Source: CAYJLF01 sp964371055 (GTDB taxonomy: Bacteria; Eisenbacteria; RBG-16-71-46; CAIMUX01). From it: a DNA stretch of 64,000 bases. The stretch spans positions 248,001 through 312,000 of the forward strand of contig CAYJLF010000004.1 in the NCBI GenBank assembly GCA_964371055.1, written 5' to 3'. The translations under genes and the position numbers were made by a program. The notes below the pieces were generated by a model. The model made no database searches and was not told the origin of the DNA. It saw only the letters and a list, made by a program, of their open reading frames with translations. Shown here piece by piece: positions 1 through 10,300 of this stretch; position 1 is the first letter of the stretch, and the number at the start of each line of letters is the position of its first letter.

Positions 1-512
1 CGCGCGGAGCGCACTCCCGGAACGGGTCGTCGTTGGAGCGTCCCCGCGCGCTCGGAAGACTCGATCAAAGATCCGATCGCGGCGTCGAGATCGTCCATCG
101 CCTCGATCCCGGTGGCCTGCGCGACCACTCGTCCCTCCGGGTCCAGGAGAAAGAAGGTCGGCCACGCCCGCACACCGAATCGCCGCCAGAGAGCGAACTC
201 GGCGTCGTTGACGACGGGGTGAACCAGACCGAGTCGTTCGACCGCCGCCCGCACCGTCTCGGTGCTCCGCTCGCGCTCGAACTTGGCGCTGTGCGCGCCG
301 ACCAGAACCAGCTCCAGGGCTCGAGCCTCGCCGAGTCGAGCCAGGCGCGGCATCATCCCCCGGCAGGGGAGGGAACTCGCCGTCCAGAAGTAGAGGAGGA
401 CCACCTTGCCGCGCAGTCGTTCGAGATCGAGCGCCGTTTCCGTGTTGATCCACTCCATCCCGGGCGGAAGGAGCGGGGCGGGGGCATCAGGGGTCTCGGT
501 TGAGTCGAGCAT
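1..512 (-). CDS. NHLRC2-like thioredoxin-fold protein, C-terminus cut by window edge
   Basis: The minus-strand frame opens at ATG 512-510 and runs off the window at base 1 with no stop, so only about 170 N-terminal residues are visible. The segments MEWINTETALDLERLRGKVV, VGAHSAKFERE, HPVVND and WRRFGVRAWPTFFLLDPEG match the thioredoxin domain of the NHLRC2/NHL-repeat family, which normally continues into an NHL beta-propeller beyond this edge. The expected redox site after the FWT segment reads SSLPC (S47 to C50). The first active-site cysteine is therefore serine and only C50 remains, so classical disulfide exchange is unlikely. The start codon has only a weak ribosome site. Family assignment is confident; function is not. 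Confidence 0.8.
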   Translation of the reverse strand, partial: MLDSTETPDAPAPLLPPGMEWINTETALDLERLRGKVVLLYFWTASSLPCRGMMPRLARLGEARALELVLVGAHSAKFERERSTETVRAAVERLGLVHPVVNDAEFALWRRFGVRAWPTFFLLDPEGRVVAQATGIEAMDDLDAAIGSLIESSERAGTLQRRPVPGVRSA

Positions 513-536
513 GCAACCTCACGGATCGTTGAGGGC

Positions 537-1157
537 TCAATGGACTCCGGGGGCTCCCCGCATCCGCACCGAGCGGATGGCGACCGAGGTCGCCGGCAGG
601 GAAACCGCACGCGTGCCGTCCGCCTGGAGGTCTGCCGGGTTCTCGAGCACCCGGACCTGCCGGATCCGCTCGAGCGTCTCCCAGCCGGAGATCACCCGCC
701 CGAAAACGGCATGTCCGGCGGGATTGGTCGTTTCGTTGTAGTCGAGAAAAGGATTGTCGACCAGGTTGATGTAGAACTGGCACGTTGCGCTGTCGGGGGC
801 CCGCCCGCGCGCCATCGCGACCGCGCCGCGGCGGTTCTTCAACCCGTTCCGGGATTCGAGCGGAATCGAGGGGAAAAGCGGCGTCTTCAGCCGAAGATCG
901 CGCGTGTAGCCGCCGCCCTGGACCATGAAGCCATCGATGACCCGGTGGAAGATCGTCCCGTCGTAGAACCCGGCCTGGACGTAGCGCAGGAAGTTATCGA
1001 CCGTCCGGGGGGCGCGCTCCGGGTCCAACTCCAGTTCGAGCTCCCCGAGCGAGGTATCCACAATGACCACGGGGGCGACCGCAGCTGGGCCCGGCGCCGC
1101 GATTCCAGCGTCGGGCGGCGACAGGACGACAAGGAGGAGCAGCAGACAGACGACCAT
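537..1157 (-). CDS. Cyclophilin-type peptidyl-prolyl cis-trans isomerase, exported
   Basis: This 206-residue protein starts with a hydrophobic signal peptide (about residues 1-21) followed by one cyclophilin domain. Family motifs are visible: TVDNFLRYVQAGFYDGTIFHR, split as TVDNFLRYV and GFYDGTIFHRVI, then FMVQGGGYT, RGAVAMAR, ATCQFYINL and HAVFGRVISG. Cyclophilins catalyse cis-trans isomerisation of Xaa-Pro bonds, here probably in the periplasm. The ATG at 1157 is preferred over upstream in-frame codons because AAAGGAAG lies just before it and the signal peptide begins there. It follows the same strand as the NHLRC2-like gene, 24 bases upstream of that start, so the two may be cotranscribed. 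Confidence 0.9.
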   Translation of the reverse strand: MVVCLLLLLVVLSPPDAGIAAPGPAAVAPVVIVDTSLGELELELDPERAPRTVDNFLRYVQAGFYDGTIFHRVIDGFMVQGGGYTRDLRLKTPLFPSIPLESRNGLKNRRGAVAMARGRAPDSATCQFYINLVDNPFLDYNETTNPAGHAVFGRVISGWETLERIRQVRVLENPADLQADGTRAVSLPATSVAIRSVRMRGAPGVH

Positions 1158-1216
1158 CGCGTCTTCCTTTCCCGGCGCGCGCAGATCTCGGGAAGTCCCC
1201 GTTCGCGCGCGAGTTG

Positions 1217-1245
1217 ACGGTAGCAGACCCCTTACCCCACAGCAA
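1217..1245 (-). promoter_or_regulatory. Candidate sigma70-type promoter for the cyclophilin gene
   Basis: Read on the minus strand, TTGCTG (1245-1240) and TACCGT (1222-1217) are 17 bases apart. That would start transcription about 50 bases before the ATG at 1157. Matches are partial and this is pattern recognition only. Confidence 0.35.
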
Positions 1246-1347
1246 CCGCCGAGCCGGACTCGGCTCCCTCCCGCGGACGCGTCGACCACCCGCGCTCCCC
1301 CTCCGCGCGCGACCCGGCCCCACCGCATCCGTTTCCTCCCCATCAGA

Positions 1348-1377
1348 TTGCACCTCCGTCTCCGCGCGTGGTACATC
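1348..1377 (+). promoter_or_regulatory. Candidate sigma70-type promoter for korAB
   Basis: TTGCAC (1348-1353) and TACATC (1372-1377) are separated by 18 bases, about 80 bases before the korA start. The -35 element is good and the -10 is fair. Confidence 0.35.
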
Positions 1378-1457
1378 TAAGCGGCCAGACTCCCGATTGG
1401 AGCCGCCCTCGATGGTGAGGCGCGAGGTCCACAGTGCGGGGTGGCAGGAGCACACGG

Positions 1458-3398
1458 ATGGACGAGGATACCCAGGAACGCGCCGCGGGCGGCAACCGTG
1501 TCCGCGAGATCGAACAGGTGGTCATTCGCTTCGCCGGCGACTCGGGCGACGGGATGCAGTTGACCGGAAGCCAGTTCACCGCCACGACCGCTCTCGCCGG
1601 CAACGACCTGGCAACCCTTCCGGACTACCCGGCCGAGATCCGGGCTCCGGCCGGGACGATTCCCGGAGTCAGCGGCTTCCAGATCCACTTCTCCAGCCGG
1701 GACGTCTTCACTCCGGGCGACGCGCCGGATCTCCTGGTGGCCATGAATCCGGCCGCGCTCCGGGTCAACCTGGCGGACCTCAAGGTCGGCGGCGTGATCA
1801 TCGTCAACACGAATGCCTTCGCGAAGAAGGACCTCGAGAAAGCCGGCTACGCCGCCAATCCGCTCGAGGATGGCAGCCTGGAGGGGTATCGGGTCATCGA
1901 GGTTGAGCTGACCCGCCTGACCCGCACCGCCGTCGACGGCCTCGGGCTCGACACCCGCTCGGCGGATCGCAGCAAGAACTTCTTCGCGCTCGGCATGATG
2001 TACTGGCTGTTCCAGCGTCCGCTCGAGCCGACGCTCAACTGGATCGGCGAGAAGTTCAGCCGCGACGCGAAACTGGCCGAGGCGAATCGTCGTTCGCTCC
2101 AGGCCGGGTTCACGTTCTGCGAAGCGACCGAGGTCTTCTCGGAGAGCTACTCGATTCCTCCGGCCGTCACCACGCCGGGGACCTACCGGAACATCGCGGG
2201 CAACAGCGCCCTCGCCCTGGGGCTGGTCGCGGCGGCCGAACAGAGCGGACTGACGCTCTTCCTCGGCTCGTACCCGATTACTCCGGCCAGCGACATCCTG
2301 CACGAGCTGGCGCGCTTCCGGCACTTCGGCATCGTCACCTTCCAGGCCGAGGACGAGATCGCGGCCATCACGGCGGCGATCGGCGCTTCGTTCGCGGGAA
2401 ACCTGGGCTGCACCTCCACCAGCGGCCCCGGCATGGCCTTGAAGAGCGAAGCGCTCGGCCTCGCGGTCATGGCAGAGCTTCCGCTCGTGGTGATCGACAT
2501 CCAGCGCGGCGGGCCGTCGACCGGATTGCCGACCAAGACGGAGCAGGCCGACCTGCTGCAGGCGATGTTCGGACGGGCCTCCGAGGCTCCCCTTCCCGTC
2601 CTGGCCGCGGCGACGCCGGCGGACTGCTTCGATGTCGCCTACGAAGCGGCGCGCCTTGCGATCAAGTACATGACCCCGATCATCCTCCTTTCCGACGGCT
2701 ACCTCGGAAACGGCGCCGAGCCATGGAAGCTGCCGCGAGTGGAGGATCTGCCGGCGATTCCGGTGCATCACGCCGGTCTGGCGGCGCAGCGCAACGGCAA
2801 GCCAGAGAGTCCCGTCCCGTCGCCGGACGCCGGATCGCCGGCCGGATTGCCGCCGGCACCGGCCGCACCATTTCGTCCCTATGCGCGCGATCCCGAGACC
2901 CTCGCCCGGCCGTGGGCCATTCCCGGCACGCCCGGTTTCGAGCACAGAATCGGCGGACTCGAGAAAGCGGATGGAGCGGGAACCGTGTCGTACGACCCGC
3001 TGAACCACGAGGCGATGGTTCATCTGCGCCGCGACAAGGTCGAACGGATGACCGCGGACGTCCCTCCGGTGGTGGTCGATGGCGAGCCGGCGGGTCGCCT
3101 CTTGGTTCTCGGCTGGGGCAGCACCTACGGCGCGATCACCGGCGCCGTCCGCCAGGCCCGGACGGCCGGGATCAACGTCTCCCAGGCGCAACTGCGCTGG
3201 TTGAACCCCTTCCCGACGAACCTCGGGGAGGTGCTGGGGCGATTCGAGACCGTGCTGGTTCCCGAGATGAACCTCGGGCAGCTCGCCCTCCTTCTGCGCG
3301 CGCGGTATCTCAAGCCGGTCGTCTCATTCACCAAGGTCCAGGGGCGTCCCTTCGCCGAAGGGGAGATCCTGGAGCGCATCGTGGAGTTGACTCGATGA
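1458..3398 (+). CDS. korA: 2-oxoacid:ferredoxin oxidoreductase, fused gamma-alpha subunit
   Basis: This 646-residue protein joins the gamma domain (about residues 10-200, beginning VVIRFAGDSGDGMQLTG) to the alpha pyrimidine-binding domain (from about residue 250, with GSYPITPASDILHELA and TSTSGPGMALKSEALG). The C-terminal part carries the transketolase-like domain ending near EMNLGQLALLLRARY. With KorB it would oxidatively decarboxylate a 2-oxoacid, most likely 2-oxoglutarate, to the acyl-CoA and reduce ferredoxin in the cytoplasm. The ATG at 1458 follows GGAG with a 7-base gap. Its stop overlaps the korB start in ATGA, so the two are translationally coupled. Substrate choice between 2-oxoglutarate and other 2-oxoacids is inferred from the two-subunit architecture. 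Confidence 0.93.
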   Translation: MDEDTQERAAGGNRVREIEQVVIRFAGDSGDGMQLTGSQFTATTALAGNDLATLPDYPAEIRAPAGTIPGVSGFQIHFSSRDVFTPGDAPDLLVAMNPAALRVNLADLKVGGVIIVNTNAFAKKDLEKAGYAANPLEDGSLEGYRVIEVELTRLTRTAVDGLGLDTRSADRSKNFFALGMMYWLFQRPLEPTLNWIGEKFSRDAKLAEANRRSLQAGFTFCEATEVFSESYSIPPAVTTPGTYRNIAGNSALALGLVAAAEQSGLTLFLGSYPITPASDILHELARFRHFGIVTFQAEDEIAAITAAIGASFAGNLGCTSTSGPGMALKSEALGLAVMAELPLVVIDIQRGGPSTGLPTKTEQADLLQAMFGRASEAPLPVLAAATPADCFDVAYEAARLAIKYMTPIILLSDGYLGNGAEPWKLPRVEDLPAIPVHHAGLAAQRNGKPESPVPSPDAGSPAGLPPAPAAPFRPYARDPETLARPWAIPGTPGFEHRIGGLEKADGAGTVSYDPLNHEAMVHLRRDKVERMTADVPPVVVDGEPAGRLLVLGWGSTYGAITGAVRQARTAGINVSQAQLRWLNPFPTNLGEVLGRFETVLVPEMNLGQLALLLRARYLKPVVSFTKVQGRPFAEGEILERIVELTR

Positions 3399-4459
3399 AT
3401 CCGATCCCTCCGTCCCCCGCCCCGCCGACCTTGTCCAGGAAGGACTTCGCCACCGACCAGGAGGTGCGCTGGTGCCCGGGATGCGGCGACTACGCCATCC
3501 TCAACGCGGTGCAGTCGGTCTTCCCCGCGCTCGGCATCCAGAGAGAGCGCTTCGTCGTCGTGTCGGGAATCGGATGCTCCAGCCGCTTCCCCTACTACAT
3601 GAACACCTATGGCTTCCACACCATCCACGGGCGCGCTCCCGCGGTGGCGACGGGGATCAAGATCGCCAACCCCGACCTCTCCGTGTGGGTCGCGACGGGG
3701 GACGGCGACGCTCTCTCGATCGGCGGCAACCACCTGATCCATGCCCTAAGGCGCAACGTCGGGATCAAGATCCTGCTCTTCAACAACCGGATCTATGGGC
3801 TGACCAAGGGCCAGGCCTCCCCCACATCGGAGCGCGGCACCAAGACCAAGTCGTCTCCCGCCGGGACCGTCGAGGCCCCTTTCAACCCGATCGCCCTGGC
3901 CCTGGGAGCCGGGGCCACGTTCGTCGCTCGATCGGTCGACATCTTCGCAAACCACTTGAAAGGTGTGCTGCAAGCAGCTGCAGAACACAATGGTAGCGCG
4001 TTCATTGAAATCCTGCAGAACTGCCCCATCTTCAATGACGGCGCCTGGGAGCCCTGGACGGAAAAGAACTACCGCGACGATCGCATCCTCGAGCTCCGCC
4101 CGGGCGAGCCCCTCGTCTGGGGAGCCTCCCGGCGGCGCGGCCTCCGGCTCGACGGACTCGAGCCGCGGATCATCGACCTGGCGGGAGAGGGCGACGTCGA
4201 AGCCACTCTGCTGCGCTGGGACGAGAGTGGCTCGGCGACGGCGGCCTTCATGGTCTCCCAGCTCGGCACGATCCTGCAGGAGAGCGGCGAGCCGCCTCCC
4301 CTCCCCATCGGCATCTTTCGCCGGGTCAGCGCGCCGGCCTACGAGGCCGGCCTGCACGACCAGATCGCCGGCGAGCGCCAACGCCTCGGCCGGGGTAACC
4401 TGGCCCGTCTCCTCGCCTCCGGGGAGACCTGGCACGTCGATCCACCCCAGAGCGCCTGA
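3395..4459 (+). CDS. korB: 2-oxoacid:ferredoxin oxidoreductase, beta (TPP) subunit
   Basis: This 354-residue subunit holds the thiamine diphosphate and one iron-sulfur cluster. The cluster ligands appear to be C27 and C30 (WCPGCGDY), C61 (GIGCSS) and C210 (LQNCP). The TPP-binding motif runs from G102 (GDGDALSIGGNH) to the asparagines at 130-131. It starts inside the korA stop codon (ATGA), fixing a 1:1 stoichiometry with its partner. The C-terminal 100 residues, after the cluster cysteine, are a standard KorB extension. A GC-rich hairpin follows the gene. Reduced ferredoxin from this enzyme could feed the radical-SAM enzymes and menaquinone-linked respiration encoded in the window. Confidence 0.93.
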   Translation: MNPIPPSPAPPTLSRKDFATDQEVRWCPGCGDYAILNAVQSVFPALGIQRERFVVVSGIGCSSRFPYYMNTYGFHTIHGRAPAVATGIKIANPDLSVWVATGDGDALSIGGNHLIHALRRNVGIKILLFNNRIYGLTKGQASPTSERGTKTKSSPAGTVEAPFNPIALALGAGATFVARSVDIFANHLKGVLQAAAEHNGSAFIEILQNCPIFNDGAWEPWTEKNYRDDRILELRPGEPLVWGASRRRGLRLDGLEPRIIDLAGEGDVEATLLRWDESGSATAAFMVSQLGTILQESGEPPPLPIGIFRRVSAPAYEAGLHDQIAGERQRLGRGNLARLLASGETWHVDPPQSA

Positions 4460-4493
4460 CACATTCGCTCGGATCTCCCCGATCCCGGTCCAA

Positions 4494-4522
4494 CGCCCGG
4501 CTTAAGCCGCTCCGGCCGGGCG
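4494..4522 (+). terminator. GC-rich hairpin after korAB
   Basis: CGCCCGG (4494-4500) pairs with CCGGGCG (4516-4522) around a 15-base loop. No U-tract follows, so it may be only a weak or Rho-assisted terminator. Confidence 0.3.
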
Positions 4523-4571
4523 CCGATATTAAGCGGGGTGCGGCGGGATCGTCCAGCCGCAGGGGAGGCTC

Positions 4572-6020
4572 ATGGGCAACCGTCTGTCCGGGACGTGGAA
4601 CGACCCACGGGTTCGGCGCGTCGTCCGCTATGGCGGTCTGGCGGCGCTTCTTGTCCTTCTGGCCTGGGGCTGGACCGCCAGCTATAGCTGGAACCGGCAG
4701 GTCGAGCGCGGGACGGAAGCGGTGCGGGTGGCGCAGATCGTGCGTGTCTTGCAGGCCGATCTCGAGCTGCGTCGCGAGATCCTGCGCGGTGATCCCATGG
4801 AGGCGCGCGAGCCGTCACCGGCGCCGGAATCGGAGTTGGAACGACGGGCCCAGCCGATCCGGCGGTTCTGCGCCGATCACCCCCCCGCGATCGCGGCCCT
4901 CGAGGAGGCGGAACGCCACCGCCGCGAGGCGATCGAACAGACCCGCGCCCTCTTCCTGCGCCGGGTGGAACGTGGTGCGAGTGAAGCCACGGGACACGAC
5001 GAAGGAGCCGCCCTCCACGCCATCGAACAGGAACTCAGCGCCGCCGCGCGGCGTCTCACGGTGGTCGAACAGACCGGGCAGCACTCGGTGGAACGCGCTC
5101 TGCACGCGGCCCGCGCGGGCAACCGGCTCCTGCTCTTCGGAATCGCGGCCGTCCTCCTCCTCCTGTGGCGCTTCTACCGCGCCGATCAGCAGCGCCGCCG
5201 TCACATGGAAGGGGCACGGCTGGTGGAAGAGATGCTCGAGGCCTACAGCCGCCGTCTCGAGTCGATGAACGTGCAGCTGGAGCAGCTCAACCTCCTCAAG
5301 ACACAGTTTCTGGCCAACACCTCCCACGAGCTCCTCACGCCGCTGAACGGCGTGATGGGTTCGCTCGAGGTGATCCGCAGCGGTTCCTGCGGCCTGGAGG
5401 AAGATCGCGAGTTCGTCGAGCAGGCCTACCACTCGGCGGAGAAGCTCCACGGCCTGATCCGCGATCTGCTTGACCTCTGCCGGCTGGAGGAAGGGGATTT
5501 CGCGCTTCGCCTCCGCCCCGTCGATTTCGGACCGGCGTTGGAGCGGGAACTCGCGCGACATCGCGTCGCCTTGAACGCCCGCGACCTGGTGCTGCTGGTC
5601 ACACCCCCCGCCGGAGGCTGGCCCGGAGTGAAGGCCGATCCCGAGCGCCTCCGGCAGATCCTCTTCCACGTCCTCGCCAATGCGCTCAAGTTCACGGAAC
5701 GGGGTTCGATCCGCGTCACCGGCCGGCTGATCGAGGAGGACGGACTCCGCCTCCGCGTCGAGGTGACCGACACCGGAGTCGGGATCGCGCCGGAGCGACT
5801 CCCCCAGGTCTTCGAGCTCTTCAGCCAGGGAGATAACTCGAGCACCCGCCGCTTCGGCGGGACCGGCCTCGGTCTCACGCTCACCCGCCATCTCGTGCAT
5901 GGCATGGGTGGCCGTATCGGGATCGAGAGCGACGGGCCGGGACACGGGACGCGGGTCTGGTTCACCCTCCGTCTCGCGTCCACGGACGCAGACGCCAACG
6001 TGGCATCCCGCGCCGCCTGA
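4572..6020 (+). CDS. Membrane-bound sensor histidine kinase
   Basis: This 482-residue kinase has a first transmembrane helix at about residues 18-38, a helical periplasmic domain of about 140 residues, and a second helix near residue 185 (NRLLLFGIAAVLLLLWRFY). The HisKA box FLANTSHELLTPLNG carries the phosphoacceptor H252. The ATPase shows an N box (VLANALKFTE), G1 (DTGVGIAPERLP) and G2 (GGTGLGLTLTRH). There is no HAMP, PAS or receiver domain, and no response regulator is adjacent, so it is an orphan whose partner lies elsewhere. The periplasmic part resembles generic four-helix sensor domains; the signal is unknown. ATG 4572 follows AGGGGAGG. Confidence 0.9.
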   Translation: MGNRLSGTWNDPRVRRVVRYGGLAALLVLLAWGWTASYSWNRQVERGTEAVRVAQIVRVLQADLELRREILRGDPMEAREPSPAPESELERRAQPIRRFCADHPPAIAALEEAERHRREAIEQTRALFLRRVERGASEATGHDEGAALHAIEQELSAAARRLTVVEQTGQHSVERALHAARAGNRLLLFGIAAVLLLLWRFYRADQQRRRHMEGARLVEEMLEAYSRRLESMNVQLEQLNLLKTQFLANTSHELLTPLNGVMGSLEVIRSGSCGLEEDREFVEQAYHSAEKLHGLIRDLLDLCRLEEGDFALRLRPVDFGPALERELARHRVALNARDLVLLVTPPAGGWPGVKADPERLRQILFHVLANALKFTERGSIRVTGRLIEEDGLRLRVEVTDTGVGIAPERLPQVFELFSQGDNSSTRRFGGTGLGLTLTRHLVHGMGGRIGIESDGPGHGTRVWFTLRLASTDADANVASRAA

Positions 6021-6140
6021 GACGACGCCGACCCGCCAGCCCCCAGAACAGCCATCGTCACCCGCACCCGGCGCCGCGCCCTAAGTGCTATGCTCCCCGA
6101 ACGTCGGCGGCGCGATGCTCGCCGCCGAGGGGAGGTCCAG

Positions 6141-7253
6141 TTGCGATCAAGCAGGGTGCGGAAGAACGCGGTCGGCCGCGTTTGGAGCGGGTTGCTCCTG
6201 GCGCTGCCGTGGATGCTCCTCGCTGCGGGTTCGGCCGCAGAGGAGGGAGAGCCGAAACCCGCTCCGTGGGTTCTCCGTCCGGAGACTCCGCCCCCCGCCT
6301 GGAAACGCACCGCGGCTCCGGCGCCGCTGCACTGGGAGGCGGGACCGGTGCATCGGTTCGTGGCGCGCCCGCGCGTCGTCTGGCGGGTGACCCCCGAAAC
6401 CGCACGGACCGGCTGGGCCGGGGACTCCCTCGAACGCCGCGAGATCCGCCAGACGCGCCTCCGCCTGGAACTCGAGCGCGCGGGGGAAGGGCCGGAACTC
6501 CTGGGCTGGGTACAGCATCTCGCCAACACCGAGGTGGCGCTGCTCCGACCGGGCGACTCACGCCTCGACGACCCCGGCCCCGCGCTGGCCGACTCGTTGC
6601 TTCCGTGGCCGAACGCGTGCGTGTTGACGGTTTACGATCTCGATCACGCGCTCGACCTGAACCTCAACAACCTGATGGAGCTGCCGGTGCGGTTCTTCGC
6701 GTCGGTAGCCGATCCGGCCGGCGCCGGGATCCTCCTCATCGAGCCCGACTCCACCGGCCGGCCGCGCTTTGTACCGCCGCAGGAGTTCACCGGCACCGTT
6801 CGTTTCGAGGAAGCGATCCTGACCGCGATCCGTTACCCACCCGGCAAGCGCGATCCGATCATCGACGCGCAGCTCCCTTCGCTCGAACGGTGCCGCTTTC
6901 TGGCCCGGCTCGGGATCCGCGGCTCGACCGACTGCGTTTCGTGCTGTCGCATCCCGATCCAGTTGCGGCGGGACACTAAGGGGATCTTCCATCCGGGCTA
7001 CGATCGCGCGACGCACCGCACTCTGCTCGACCGGTTGAAGGAGGATCTCTCGCTGCTTGGGTCGGGCGGCAATGAGCCTCTGAACTCCGAGGAACAAGCC
7101 GCTCTCGCCCGGGCCGCATCCTTCTTCTACCTGACCGGAACGGGATCGGAGACCCGTCAGGAACTGCTGAAGGCGCTGGGGCCTCGCGGCGACCTCGCGC
7201 CGACGCGCCTGTTGCTGAACCGCCTCGACGCGTACTTCCTGCTGGAGCCCTGA
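6141..7253 (+). CDS. Secreted protein of unknown function
   Basis: I do not recognise this 370-residue protein. The start is taken as TTG 6141, preceded by GAGGGGAGG with a 5-base gap. This puts a positively charged n-region and a hydrophobic core (WSGLLLALPWMLLAAGSAA) at the N-terminus, a typical signal peptide. An upstream in-frame ATG at 6090 lacks a ribosome site. The mature part is soluble. It has a tryptophan- and proline-rich N-terminal third, a central stretch around residues 150-215 (VLTVYDLDHALDLNLNNL), a cysteine cluster C-x-x-C-C near residue 265, and a helical C-terminus. It lies between an orphan histidine kinase and a SNF2 helicase on the same strand, and neither context points to a role. 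Confidence 0.7.
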   Translation: MRSSRVRKNAVGRVWSGLLLALPWMLLAAGSAAEEGEPKPAPWVLRPETPPPAWKRTAAPAPLHWEAGPVHRFVARPRVVWRVTPETARTGWAGDSLERREIRQTRLRLELERAGEGPELLGWVQHLANTEVALLRPGDSRLDDPGPALADSLLPWPNACVLTVYDLDHALDLNLNNLMELPVRFFASVADPAGAGILLIEPDSTGRPRFVPPQEFTGTVRFEEAILTAIRYPPGKRDPIIDAQLPSLERCRFLARLGIRGSTDCVSCCRIPIQLRRDTKGIFHPGYDRATHRTLLDRLKEDLSLLGSGGNEPLNSEEQAALARAASFFYLTGTGSETRQELLKALGPRGDLAPTRLLLNRLDAYFLLEP

Positions 7254-7349
7254 CCGCTTGCGGAAGCCCCCCGGCCGTGCCCACAGCGCATGGATCCAAC
7301 GCTTGTCACCCCGGGTCCCGGACCGATACGATACCGTTTCGAGGTTTTT

Positions 7350-10300
7350 TTGACGCCCATTCAAGTACACGCCATCTGGCACCCCGGCTCTGACCGGTCG
7401 GAACCGTCCCTCTTTCTGTGGGGAGAGGAGACGGGGCGGCGAGCCATATCCGGTGAGGCGGGATCCCCACCCCGGCCCCACCCTCGGATCTTTCCCCCGC
7501 GCGACCTGAGGACCGCGCTCGCCCGTTTCAGCGCCGGACTCCTTTACGAGTGCGCCGAGCCGGGCGAACTTCCGCTGACGTGCCCAACCTGGCGCGGCCG
7601 TCCGCTTTCCGGCCTCGGCGCCGATCCGGCTGAGCTCGCGGCGTCTCGTCTCGTCCCCTGGCGGTTTCAGGGGCTCTTCGTCCCCCCGGCCGACGCTTTG
7701 ACCTTCCTCTGCGGACTGCCGACCCTCCTTCCCTCTCCGTTTCAACCCACCGATGCTCTCCGCTACTGGATGCAGGCGGCCGACCTCACGCTCGGGCTGC
7801 TCGCCCGGCAGCGCTTCGTGCCAACGATCGCGACGATCACCGATCATGGACGGATGCGCCGGTGGTCGGCCCATTGGCGCCCGGTCCTGACCGATCCGGA
7901 GGATCGGGAAGCGGTCCGCCAGCTGGCCGATGGAATGCCCTGGATCTGTCGCCTCGCCGGACTGCCGCCCGGCGCCATGGAGTTGGCGCTCGGGGCCGAT
8001 CGCGGAGTCGCGGCCGGAGGAAACGGCACGACGGGGGCGGCGCCCGCGCCCCCCGCTGCGGGCCACCTCGTCCTTCGGGACTTCATCGCCACCGTTCTGG
8101 ATGCGGCGGTGCGTCCGGTCCTCGCGGAAGAGGGGTTCCCCGACCAGAGCTCCCGCCGCGGCGAGCCCCGCGGTCCGGCTGGGCCTCTGGGGACATGGCT
8201 GCGGGCCCTGGGCTGGCTCGAAGGGGACGTCGACGGCGAGCCGTCCACCCTCGAGGAGTTCGCCCGGGAGGTGCGCCGGTGGAATGAGGCGCTCGAGGAC
8301 CCGACCCCGGGCTCGTTCCGCACGTCGTTCCGCCTCATGCCGCCCGGCACGGATGACCCGGCCGAAGGCGACGCCCCGTGGGTGCTGGAGTTCCTGATCC
8401 AGGACCGGAGCGATCCTGAGACTCTCGTGCCGGCTGCGCGCATCTGGGAGAACAGCGGCGCCGGCATCCCTTGGGCCGGACGGACGGCGGAGCGGCCTCA
8501 GGATCGACTGCTGGAAGATCTCGGGCGGGCCTCGCGCATCTTCCCTCCCCTCGACCGGGCGCTCGAGACGGCCGGTCCGACTTCCTGCGCGTTGAGCGCC
8601 GCGGAAGCTCACACCTTCCTGCGTCTCGCGGCCCCTTTGCTCGAGGAAAGCGGGTTCGGCATCGTCTCCCCCGCCTGGTGGAAGGATGAGTCCTCACGGC
8701 CTCGCCTGCGCCTCCGTCTGCGCCCGGGCGAAGCCGCGCCCGGCGCCGCCGTGGTCTCCCCCGTCAGCGGCGCGGCGCTCGTGGCGTACGATTGGGAGAT
8801 CGCGCTCGGCGACGACGTTCTCTCGCCCGAGGAATTTCGCCGACTCGCGGGCCAGCAGAAGCCTCTCGTGCACCTCCGTGGCCGCTGGGTCGAACTCGAT
8901 CCGGAGCGAACCGGATCGATTCACGCGTTGCTCGAGGAACTGCCCGAGGGGGGCACGCTGACCCTCTCCGAGGCGGTGCGCTGGAGCGCAGGCGGCCCGG
9001 ACCCCCTGCACGCCGGACCCACGCCGGAAGTCGTCGCGGAGGGTTGGGTCTCCGACCTGATCGATCGCCTGGAGAAGCACGACGCGCTCCAGCCGATCAC
9101 GAGCTACCCCGGCTTTCAGGGAACCCTGCGCCCCTACCAGGAACGAGGGGTCGCCTGGTTGGAGTTCCTGCGGGGCTGCGGTCTGGGCGCCTGTCTCGCG
9201 GACGACATGGGGCTTGGCAAGACCGTGCAGCTGATCGCGCTCCTGTTGCACGAGCGACGCGAGGACGCGCCGGCCGCGCCGGGACCGACTCTGGTGCTCT
9301 GCCCGATGTCGGTCGTCGGCAACTGGCAGCGCGAGATCGAGCGGTTCGCCCCCTCGTTGCGCGTGCTGGTCCATCACGGCCTCCGCCGGCGGCGCGACCA
9401 ATCGTTCGAGGCGGAGGCACGCACGCATGACGTCGTCGTCACGACGTTCGCGCTCGCCCACCGCGACCGGAGCCTGCTGCGCTCGGTCGAGTGGGAACGG
9501 ATGGTGCTGGACGAGGCGCAGAACCTCAAAAACCCGGGGACCCTCCAGGCGCGGGCGGTGCGGTCGCTGCGCGCCCGCACCCGGGTGGCGCTGACCGGCA
9601 CGCCGCTCGAGAACCGTCTCTCCGAGCTCTGGTCGATCCTCGAGATCCTGAATCCGGGCTATCTCGGGTCACGCGCCGAGTTCCGGCGTTCCTTCGCCCT
9701 GCCAATCGAGCGCAACCGCGATCCGCGCCGGCGGGAGACCCTGCGGCGCCTCATCATGCCCTTCCTGCTGCGGCGGCTTAAAACCGATCCCGAGGTGATC
9801 CGCGACCTGCCTGAAAAGCTCGAGATGGATGTCTATTGCAACCTGACGCGCGAACAGGCGGGGCTCTACCAGGCGGTTGTCGACGAAATGATGGAGGCGA
9901 TCGAGCGCGCCGAGGGGATCACGCGGCGCGGGATGATCCTCGCCACGCTGACCCGGCTCAAACAGATCTGCAACCACCCCGCGCAGTACCTCCGCGACGC
10001 GAAACGGATCGAGGGGCGCTCGGGCAAGGTCGAGCGCCTGGCCGAGATGCTGGAGGAGGTCCTCGCCGTCGGCGAGCGGGCCCTCGTCTTCACGCAGTAC
10101 ACCGAGATGGGGCACATCCTCGAGGCCCACCTCGGCGCGAGGCTCAAGACGGAGCTGCTCTTCCTCCACGGTGGCACGCCGAAGGGGGAACGCGACCGGA
10201 TGATCGAGCGCTTCGCGCGGGAGGACGCGCCGCCGATTTTCCTCCTCTCGCTGCGCGCGGGCGGGACCGGGCTCAACCTGACCCCCGCGAACCACGTCTT

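Larger units (their letters stand above)
1158..1457. other. Divergent intergenic region between the cyclophilin gene and korAB
   Basis: About 300 bases without a supported gene. It holds one promoter-like element on each strand (listed separately) and the korA ribosome site GGAG at 1447-1450. Short open frames here have no recognisable product. Confidence 0.5.

Noticed and set aside
1377..3191. 604-residue antisense frame over korA
   Set aside because: No family features; korA on the other strand is unambiguous.
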